Part shown: positions 1 to 5,077 of the stretch, in pieces
How positions within the stretch are numbered: position 1 is the first letter of the stretch
How the letters are laid out: each line of letters begins with the position of its first letter
NCBI GenBank assembly: GCA_023487865.1
Contig: JAMDBG010000166.1
Span: forward strand, 1 to 11,250
Reading direction: 5' to 3'
Length of the DNA stretch: 11,250 nt
Source of the DNA: Deltaproteobacteria bacterium
GTDB lineage: Bacteria; Desulfobacterota; Syntrophia; Syntrophales; UBA5619
Translations under genes and position numbers: made by a program
The notes under the pieces: generated by a model
What the model was told of the DNA's origin: nothing
The model's database searches: none
What the model saw: the letters and a program-made list of their open reading frames with translations, nothing else

Positions 1-7
1 TCCATAA

Positions 8-832
8 ATCTCCCGGACGATCTTCCTGTACGGTGAGAAAAACGCGTGGGAATTTTCCTGGGATTCACTCCTGCGCAGACCGGCGGCGGTGGTCAATGGA
101 GAGCCGATTGCCTGGTCCGACGCGAGGGAGAGACTCGACGTCAGCAGGCTTATGCTGGAAAAAGAGTACGGGAAGGGACTCTTTGCCAGCGAGTCGGGCA
201 GGGCGCTTCTGGGACGCTTGGAGCGCGACGTCTTTGAGAAGATGGTGGAAGAGCGGCTGGTGGCCCAGGAGGCAAGCCGATTAAAGATAAGGGTAGGCGA
301 TGACCGGGTTCAGGCTGAGATACAGAAGATCGGCCGGGAGATTTATGGAAACTGGGAAAATTTTCAGGCGACCCTCAAAGAAGACGGTATTTCCGAGAAA
401 TACCTGATGAATCACGTCCGGAACCTTCTCCTTCGCCAGGAGGTCAAAAAGGCGAAAGCTCCACCTGACACCGATCCCGATACATATTTTGTCGCTTGGT
501 TGACCCAGGACAGGCGGAGCGCCAAGGTGACATTCAATCAAACCATCCTCCCGTCGGAAGCGTTTGCCCAAGGGCGGGGGTCGTGTTGCGGTCTTGGCGG
601 TTCCGGCGGAGGCGGATGTGGGACGAAACAGAGTTCCGGCGTTTTGGACCCGGAGTTAAAGAGTAAGGCCAGCGCCGCGGCGCTAGCCGCCTATCGGGAA
701 ACCAACTCCGCCGCAAAAGACGTGGCTGTGCGGGTTAACGATTATGGATGCCATATCCAGGCGGACATCGAAAAGGGAGGCCGGATCGTCAAGTCGTATG
801 CTTACCAGGACGGACAGGTCTTTGAAAATTAG
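8..832 (+). CDS. SurA N-terminal-like envelope protein with Cys/Gly-rich segment (5' end uncertain)
   Basis: The best usable start is GTG at 89, giving 247 residues, but no ribosome binding site precedes it. The frame stays open back to 8, where an in-frame TAA at 5-7 ends it. These upstream codons lead directly into the PAAVVNGEPI stretch that normally opens a SurA N-domain, so the true N-terminus, probably with a membrane anchor, may be lost, frameshifted or outside the window. Counting from the GTG, residues 1-120 are helical and SurA_N-like (ERLVAQEASRLKI, then a second helix pair). No parvulin PPIase domain follows. Residues 165-178 hold a Gly-rich segment with Cys166, Cys167 and Cys177. 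A C-terminal module carries Cys221 in YGCHIQADIEKGG. The gene leads a four-gene operon, 34 bases ahead of the DUF2318 gene. The role is not established; a periplasmic chaperone-like or metal/thiol-handling protein for the downstream transporter is inference. Confidence 0.72.
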   Translation: MSRTIFLYGEKNAWEFSWDSLLRRPAAVVNGEPIAWSDARERLDVSRLMLEKEYGKGLFASESGRALLGRLERDVFEKMVEERLVAQEASRLKIRVGDDRVQAEIQKIGREIYGNWENFQATLKEDGISEKYLMNHVRNLLLRQEVKKAKAPPDTDPDTYFVAWLTQDRRSAKVTFNQTILPSEAFAQGRGSCCGLGGSGGGGCGTKQSSGVLDPELKSKASAAALAAYRETNSAAKDVAVRVNDYGCHIQADIEKGGRIVKSYAYQDGQVFEN

Positions 833-866
833 GATAGTATCACCAAATTCGATAGTGGAGGGGAGA

Positions 867-1391
867 ATGTCTCACAATATATCTACCGGCTTGGCTCGTA
901 CCCACAGGCAGAAACCAGGAATAACGGATCGATCCGGACAAAGGAATGATGCCCGCAGAGGCATAGGCGCACTGCTTCTGGTCGTCGCCCTTTTCGGGGC
1001 AATGGGCGCTCCGGCACCCGCCGCCGCAGCCCCGGACGTGAGCTATACGACGAATATGTTCGATAACGGGAAGGCGCGCCATTTCCAGTATAAAACCACT
1101 GACGGCATTATCATCAAGTACTTCATCATGAAAAGCTCCGATGGTGTTATCAGGGCGGCATTTGACGCCTGCGACGTCTGCTGGCGGGAGGGGAGGGGAT
1201 ACACCCAGAAGGGCGATTTCATGATCTGCAATAATTGCGGGAGACGCTTTCCGTCGGCGCGGATCAACGAGGTTTCCGGCGGTTGCAACCCGGCCCCCAT
1301 AACCCGGAAAGTGGAGGGCGGCAAGGTGGTCATCAAGGTCGAAAATATCCTGCAAGGTAAACCGTATTTTGCATTTCGAGGAGGCAGGTGA
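867..1391 (+). CDS. Secreted DUF2318 (FtrD C-terminal-like) protein with two CxxC pairs
   Basis: The ATG at 867 is chosen because a strong GGAGGGGAG lies at 857-865; an in-frame ATG at 744 sits inside the previous gene and has no such site. The 174-residue product has an unusually long, basic, polar N-terminus of about 30 residues. A hydrophobic segment follows (about 32-56, ending PAPAAAA), read as a signal peptide or anchor. The mature part matches DUF2318, the soluble end of FtrD-like iron-sulfur proteins: Cys102-x-x-Cys105 in FDACDVCW, Cys121-x-x-Cys124 in CNNCGRRFPS, then Cys140 in GGCNPAP. The spacing resembles a zinc-ribbon or Fe-S/redox site facing the periplasm. The multi-spanning membrane part of full FtrD is absent, so this is the short form. 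Its stop overlaps the permease start as TGATG, implying translational coupling. The family link to iron uptake is established; which metal or electron it carries here is unknown. Confidence 0.85.
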   Translation: MSHNISTGLARTHRQKPGITDRSGQRNDARRGIGALLLVVALFGAMGAPAPAAAAPDVSYTTNMFDNGKARHFQYKTTDGIIIKYFIMKSSDGVIRAAFDACDVCWREGRGYTQKGDFMICNNCGRRFPSARINEVSGGCNPAPITRKVEGGKVVIKVENILQGKPYFAFRGGR

Positions 1392-2548
1392 TGACCCTCG
1401 GGGATATTGCGATCAGTAATTTGCGGCGGAGGAAAGGCAAGGCCTTTTTTGTCCTGGCAGGGCTCCTCATCGGGGTCTCCACGGTGGTGGCGCTCCTGAG
1501 TCTCGTGTCGGCGATGAAAGAGGATATCAACCACAAACTGGAGATGTACGGGGCCAATATTCTGATCGTTCCGAAGACCGAAAACCTCTCCCTTACTTAC
1601 GGCGGCCTCTCTCTGGGGGGGGTCTCCTTCGAGATGCAGGAGATCAGGGAAGAGGAACTGGAAAACATAAAAAAGATAGCGAACGCCAATAATGTCGCCG
1701 CGCTGGGGCCGATGGTCCTGGGGCCGGTAACCGTGGCCGACCAGCGCCTGCTCATGGCCGGGGTGGACTTTCAGGCCTTCCGGGTCTTACGGCCCTGGTG
1801 GACCATGAAGGGGCAGGAGCCGGACGATGACGGAGCGCTTTTGGGCTCAGAGGCCGCGCGTCTCCTTGGTCTCGGCACGGGCGATAAATTCCAGGTCAAT
1901 GACAGAGAAATCCAGGTGACCGGCGTTTTGGAGACGACGGGATCGCAGGATGATGGACTTATTTTCGCGCCCCTGGCGATGACGCAGGAACTTCTCGGAA
2001 AGAAAGACCGCATCTCGATGGCCGAAGTCGCCGCCCTCTGTTCGGGCTGCCCGATCCCAGAGATGGTGAAGCAGATCTCCGATGTCCTTCCCGGGGCGAA
2101 TGTCATGGCCATCCAGCAGGTAGTGAAAGGACGCATGGAGACACTGAACCATTTCGAGAAATTCTCCTATGGCGTCTCCGCCCTGGTCCTTTTGGTGGGG
2201 AGCCTCATGGTCCTGGTGACGATGATGGGGAGCGTCCGGGAACGGACCGTCGAGATCGGCATCTTCAGCGCGATGGGCTTTCGGGGGAGCCATGTGATCC
2301 GGATCATCCTCATGGAGGCGGCGATCATCTCGGGACTTGCAGGCGTGCTCGGGTATCTGGTCGGTTTTTCGGTGACAAAGATGCTGATCCCGCTTTTCAC
2401 CGAGGGTCATGGGGCCCATGTCCCTTTTGATCCGGTCATGGCGGCCGGGGCGTTTCTCTTGTCGATCTTCGTGGGTTTGGCGGCCAGCAGCTACCCGGCG
2501 TTTGCGGCGTCGCGTCTCGACCCGAACGAAGCCCTGCGTGCATTATAG
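1391..2548 (+). CDS. ABC transporter permease, FtsX/MacB type
   Basis: Start at the ATG sharing its A with the preceding TGA. GAGGAGG at 1378-1384 is well placed; a GTG at 1388 would add one residue. The 385-residue protein has the four-helix MacB/LolC layout: TM1 at about 17-40, a large periplasmic MacB_PCD-type domain at about 41-255, then TM2 at about 259-281, TM3 at about 301-330 and TM4 at about 348-372. The cytoplasmic coupling sequence EIGIFSAMGFRGSHV follows TM2, and the C-terminus SRLDPNEALR is typical of FtsX-family permeases. The periplasmic domain carries Cys217-x-x-Cys220 (LCSGCPIPE), unusual for generic MacB or LolC. It must pair with the ATPase starting 7 bases downstream. The Campylobacter relatives beside DUF2318 come as two permeases, and only one is visible here. 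It probably acts as a homodimer or with a partner outside the window. Substrate unknown. Confidence 0.9.
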   Translation: MTLGDIAISNLRRRKGKAFFVLAGLLIGVSTVVALLSLVSAMKEDINHKLEMYGANILIVPKTENLSLTYGGLSLGGVSFEMQEIREEELENIKKIANANNVAALGPMVLGPVTVADQRLLMAGVDFQAFRVLRPWWTMKGQEPDDDGALLGSEAARLLGLGTGDKFQVNDREIQVTGVLETTGSQDDGLIFAPLAMTQELLGKKDRISMAEVAALCSGCPIPEMVKQISDVLPGANVMAIQQVVKGRMETLNHFEKFSYGVSALVLLVGSLMVLVTMMGSVRERTVEIGIFSAMGFRGSHVIRIILMEAAIISGLAGVLGYLVGFSVTKMLIPLFTEGHGAHVPFDPVMAAGAFLLSIFVGLAASSYPAFAASRLDPNEALRAL

Positions 2549-2555
2549 GAGAATC

Positions 2556-3224
2556 ATGATGAAACGGATACAGGCACAACAGATAGCAAAACAGTATGGC
2601 AAGGGGGATACCGCGGTCACCGCCCTCAAAGGGATCAGCTTTACCATCGATGCCGGCGAGTTCGTTGCGGTCATGGGGGAATCGGGTTCGGGAAAATCGA
2701 CGCTTCTTTCCATTGTCGGAACATTGAATAGTCCAACATCGGGGAGGCTCACGGTCGATGACATCGATGTCTATGCCCTTGGGAAGGATAAGCGTGCCGA
2801 CTTTCGGCGGAAATCGATCGGTTTTGTCTTTCAGAATTTTAACCTGCTCCCCTATCTCACCCTGGCCGAAAACGTGATGCTGCCTTTGGCAACAGTCAGA
2901 GAAAAGAGGGCAAAAAAACGATCCATGGCGCTTGCCGCCCTCGCGCGGGTCGGCCTGGCGGAAAAGGCCGAGCGCCTCCCCAGCCAAGTTTCCGGGGGCG
3001 AGCAAGAACGGGTCGCCATTGCCCGGGCGATCGTCGGGCGGCCGCCGATCATCCTTGCCGACGAACCGACCGGCAACCTCGACTCGAAGACGGGGAAAGA
3101 CATCATGGGGATTATCAACGGCCTGAACTCTGAGGGGATGACAATCATCATGGTCACCCACAATCCGGACTATGCGGCCTATGCGCACCGGTTGCTCCGG
3201 GTGGCGGACGGCGTGCTCGAGTAG
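2556..3224 (+). CDS. ABC transporter ATP-binding protein, MacB/LolD type
   Basis: Two adjacent ATG codons (2556, 2559) follow AGGAG at 2547-2551; the first is used, giving 222 residues, the usual LolD/MacB NBD size. All ATPase elements are present: Walker A GESGSGKST (41-49), Q-loop Gln93 in FVFQNFNLLPYLTLAENV, signature SGGEQ (146-150), Walker B IILADE with catalytic Glu170, D-loop NLDS and switch His202 in VTHN. The Q-loop wording is characteristic of the MacB/LolD/FtsE branch, which powers mechanotransmission by four-helix permeases rather than substrate passage through a channel. The signature reads SGGEQERVAIARA rather than the common SGGQQQRVAIARA. It is the last gene of the operon, 7 bases after the permease stop, and should energise that permease at the inner membrane. 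No intrinsic terminator follows. Confidence 0.93.
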   Translation: MMKRIQAQQIAKQYGKGDTAVTALKGISFTIDAGEFVAVMGESGSGKSTLLSIVGTLNSPTSGRLTVDDIDVYALGKDKRADFRRKSIGFVFQNFNLLPYLTLAENVMLPLATVREKRAKKRSMALAALARVGLAEKAERLPSQVSGGEQERVAIARAIVGRPPIILADEPTGNLDSKTGKDIMGIINGLNSEGMTIIMVTHNPDYAAYAHRLLRVADGVLE

Positions 3225-3316
3225 TGCTTCCGGAGGAAACCATCTCCATGGGCATCGAGTTTAGAATACAAAGAGTGGTCTTTTGTTTGCTGAGACTTTA
3301 TGGTCTTCACCGTTGG

Positions 3317-3343
3317 GGTGGCTAAACCGTAGGACCTGCCACC
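3317..3343 (+). other. Stem-loop with competing partner stem
   Basis: GGTGGC at 3317-3322 pairs perfectly with GCCACC at 3338-3343 around a 15-base loop. The 3' arm overlaps ACCGG (3341-3345), which can instead pair with CCGGT at 3354-3358. No T-run follows, so this is not a standard terminator for the ABC operon. It lies upstream of the mapped-by-eye promoter, so it is not in that promoter's transcript. It would matter only for read-through RNA or another promoter. Confidence 0.35.
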
Positions 3344-3457
3344 GGGGGGTCATCCGGTTCAAAAACGGCAGGATTCAAGCGTCATGCTGATGGCATAATT
3401 CAGTATCGATAGGGGGGCGAACCGGTGGTGACCGTGTTTGTCTGCATTGGAGGTTTG

Positions 3458-3486
3458 TTGACACGAGTGACAACGATCATTATCTT
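3458..3486 (+). promoter_or_regulatory. Sigma70-type promoter for the lipoprotein gene
   Basis: A perfect -35 hexamer TTGACA at 3458-3463 is followed after exactly 17 bases by TATCTT at 3481-3486 (4 of 6 to TATAAT, including the key T-A and final T). Transcription would begin near 3493, leaving an untranslated leader of about 85 bases before the GTG at 3577. No operator dyad was recognised across the promoter. Confidence 0.65.
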
Positions 3487-3576
3487 ATCGCACAAAGTTT
3501 TAAACCAGGTACTGCTGCGCATGTTTCAGACGGAATCCATGTATGGCGGCGCCATTAATCGTAAAGGAGATGGGAA

Positions 3577-4500
3577 GTGAAAAAAAATAAAAGGGTATGG
3601 CCAATAATGGTCTTGATCTCGATAATCGGTTTATCGTTACTGCTGTTCGGTTGTGGCGGGGGTAGCGGGAGCGGCGATGGGGCTGTTTCCGGTGTGGATG
3701 GAGTGATCACGGGAACGGCGGTAAAGGGTCCCGTCAATGGTGCGGCTGTATCGGCGTATGCCATCAACAACGGCCTGATGGGTGCGCAGATCGGGACCGG
3801 AACAACGGACGCACAGGGGAATTTCAGCGTCTCCATCGGCGCTTACTCGGGGCCTGTCATGTTGAGGATGAGCGGGGGCACGTACACGGATGAGGCGACC
3901 GGCGTCTCTATGGCCATGCAGTCCGGTGATGTGATGACGGGCGTCATGCCCCACTTTGCTGCTGGCACAGTGATGGGCGGGGTGCAGATAACGCCGCTTA
4001 CCTCGATGGCCCAGGCGAGGGCTCAAGCGATGAGCGGCGGTATGACCCCTGCGAACATCACGGCGGCCAACACGGCGATGGGGAATTATTTTTCGGTCAA
4101 TAACATCCTTTACACCCATCCGATGAATCCATTGACCCTCGGGTCGGGAAGCGGAGCGACGCAGGAGATGCGCAACTATGGGATAATCTTGGCCGCCATG
4201 TCGCAGTACGCGAGCAGCATCGGAATGCCGTTCTCTTCGGGTATGATCACCACCATGATGAATGACGCCTCGGATGGCTTCCTGAACGGCATGATGGGGA
4301 ACACTCAAATCATGATGGGCGGCATGGGTGGAATGATGGGAACAGGTAATACTCCATTCTCACCCAATGCAGGGACAAGCGGCCTGGCAAGCGCGATGGT
4401 GACGTTCATGGGGTCGGTTCAGAACAGATCAGGCCTGACCTTTACGGAGATGCAATCGCTTCATAACAAGATCCATTCATCCAGCGGACAGATTCAATAG
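3577..4500 (+). CDS. Methionine-rich lipoprotein with N-terminal beta-sandwich-like domain
   Basis: The start is GTG at 3577, set by AAGGAG at 3564-3569 with seven bases of spacing. The 307-residue product opens with a basic N-terminus, a hydrophobic core and the lipobox LFGC, with Cys26 as the only cysteine and a Gly/Ser linker after it. Residues about 42-105 (GTAVKGPVNGAAVSAY, then TDAQGNFSVSI) resemble a carboxypeptidase-regulatory or transthyretin-like beta-sandwich. The remainder looks largely helical. The protein has 31 methionines, about 10%. Seven fall within 239-254, where MM and GGM repeats alternate with glycine, and others recur between 112 and 156. Such Met clusters are typical of extracytoplasmic Cu(I)/Ag(I)-binding proteins. 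It has its own promoter and faces a CusBA operon across a degraded region. I do not recognise a named family; metal binding is inference. Confidence 0.85.
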   Translation: MKKNKRVWPIMVLISIIGLSLLLFGCGGGSGSGDGAVSGVDGVITGTAVKGPVNGAAVSAYAINNGLMGAQIGTGTTDAQGNFSVSIGAYSGPVMLRMSGGTYTDEATGVSMAMQSGDVMTGVMPHFAAGTVMGGVQITPLTSMAQARAQAMSGGMTPANITAANTAMGNYFSVNNILYTHPMNPLTLGSGSGATQEMRNYGIILAAMSQYASSIGMPFSSGMITTMMNDASDGFLNGMMGNTQIMMGGMGGMMGTGNTPFSPNAGTSGLASAMVTFMGSVQNRSGLTFTEMQSLHNKIHSSSGQIQ

Positions 4501-4874
4501 CAAGGGTATGGCTGAAGGAACGATTGCCGGGGGATATGAATCCGACTGGCAATCGATTCCCGGCTCTGTGACAAAAAGAATGAACGACAGGGACTGGAAT
4601 ACAAGAAAATCCTTGAGGAGGTGATTGTCGGCATGATTACCGCTTACAGCCAAGACGATCAGGAAACCTATCGGGTTCGGAAAGAGATCATCGGCGGTGG
4701 TACATCGATGCCGGTGGGGATGCGGAAAGGTTCGCGGCAGGCGTTCGTTGCCATGCGGATCGGTGAGAGTCGGGGGTGTAAGGAATGGCCGCTTACCCGA
4801 GGAGTTTCAAACGATGGTGGACTTCCGGACGTACTGCGAAGAGGGGATGAACTGCGGAAAAAGGTAAATGTCCT
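4501..4874 (+). other. Non-coding or degraded region between lipoprotein and hydE fossil
   Basis: Apart from the stem-loop at 4521-4555, no gene is supported here. A + strand frame beginning GTG at 4621 (ATG at 4633) stays open to 5040. Its last part reads the wrong frame of the hydE fossil and the rest shows no recognisable motif. Another + frame, open for about 76 codons, ends TAA at 4865-4867, eight bases before the hydE-like segment. Its end (LPEEFQTMVDFRTYC) looks protein-like but has no start codon or recognised match. The stretch may be the worn remains of a gene that preceded hydE. Confidence 0.5.
4521..4555 (+). other. Stem-loop 20 bases after the lipoprotein stop
   Basis: CGATTGCC (4521-4528) pairs perfectly with GGCAATCG (4548-4555). 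The stem extends inward by a G-T and a G-C pair, and an inner GGAT (4532-4535)/ATCC (4540-4543) stem closes a four-base loop. The position suits a transcript-end structure, but no T-tract follows, so a rho-independent terminator is not supported. It may act as an RNA 3'-end stabiliser. Confidence 0.45.
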
Positions 4875-5077
4875 TTGGATAGAGAATAGATCCTTGCTTG
4901 GCTTCGAGAGGATCGGGAAGACAGACTGGCGCTTTTCTGGGAGCGGGCCGACAGGATCCGTCGCCGCCATGTCGGTGACGAGGTCCATCTCCACGGGAGC
5001 TTATCGAGATCTCCAATCATTGCCGACGGCAGTGTCATAATTGCGGCCTGCGGTCCGGCAATGGTAGAATCCGCCGC
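4875..5077 (+). pseudogene. hydE: hydE fossil: 5' fragment of a [FeFe]-hydrogenase maturase (radical SAM) gene
   Basis: Read from TTG at 4875, the frame gives LDRE, an in-frame TAG (4887-4889), then ILAWLRED and ERADRIRRRHVGDEVHLHG up to 4997. After a shift of two bases (AG at 4998-4999) it resumes as LIEISNHCRRQCHNCGLR and GNGRIRR to 5077. This is the N-terminus of HydE in correct order, including the family's GDEVHLRG block and the radical-SAM cluster motif Cx3Cx2C (codons at 5021, 5033 and 5042). HydE normally has about 350 residues; only about 67 codons remain. The next codons, which overlap the 3' end of the converging ABC exporter gene, show no HydE similarity. Stop, frameshift and truncation together mark a dead gene. 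Biotin-synthase-like relatives such as PylB are less likely, given the match to the HydE N-terminus. No hydF, hydG or hydrogenase gene is in the window. Confidence 0.78.
5016..5065. other. Stem-loop just beyond the ABC exporter stop
   Basis: CATTGCCG (5018-5025) pairs perfectly with CGGCAATG (5056-5063), extended outward by a T-G and an A-T pair, around a roughly 30-base loop. It lies 12 bases past the minus-strand exporter stop, where a 3'-end structure is expected. No U-run follows in that direction. It also overlaps the conserved radical-SAM codons of the hydE fossil, so the pairing may be partly incidental. Confidence 0.35.

Larger units (their letters stand above)
3225..3576 (+). other. 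Intergenic leader region ahead of the lipoprotein gene
   Basis: These 352 bases hold no convincing gene. The longest locally initiated frame is about 25 codons from an ATG near 3248. That ATG follows a GGAGGAAA but encodes nothing recognisable. The right half contains the promoter at 3458-3486 and the GTG ribosome binding site AAGGAG at 3564-3569. The left half is rich in small inverted repeats: GGTGGC (3317-3322) with GCCACC (3338-3343), ACCGG (3341-3345) with CCGGT (3354-3358), and CCGGTTC (3354-3360) with GAACCGG (3419-3425). The first two share bases and cannot both form. No T-tract follows any of them. Confidence 0.7.

Noticed and set aside
744..866. Upstream ATG extension of the DUF2318 gene
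   Set aside because: It would overlap the end of the SurA-like gene for about 90 bases and has no ribosome binding site. The ATG at 867 has a strong GGAGGGGAG and leaves a sensible export signal.
1847..3188. Minus-strand open frames opposite the permease and ATPase
   Set aside because: They are antisense to intact, motif-complete ABC genes and show no independent protein signature.
3300..3345. Cobalamin riboswitch, because a B12-box-like GGACCTGCC is present at 3332-3340
   Set aside because: Only part of the box matches, and the conserved upstream core expected over the preceding 150-200 bases is absent. That interval is mostly the end of the ATPase gene. A c-di-GMP (GEMM) motif was also looked for and not found.
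3570..3590. ATG at 3570 as the start of the lipoprotein
   Set aside because: It is out of frame with the lipoprotein and ends within six codons. GTG at 3577 has the correct Shine-Dalgarno spacing and opens a signal peptide.
4501..4565. Rho-independent terminator after the lipoprotein
   Set aside because: The stem-loop is sound, but the bases that follow are not a T-tract.
4621..5040. 139-codon + strand frame as a gene
   Set aside because: Its last 50 or so codons run out of frame through the HydE-coding fossil. The product shows no motif, and the purine-rich site overlaps or is poorly spaced from its starts.
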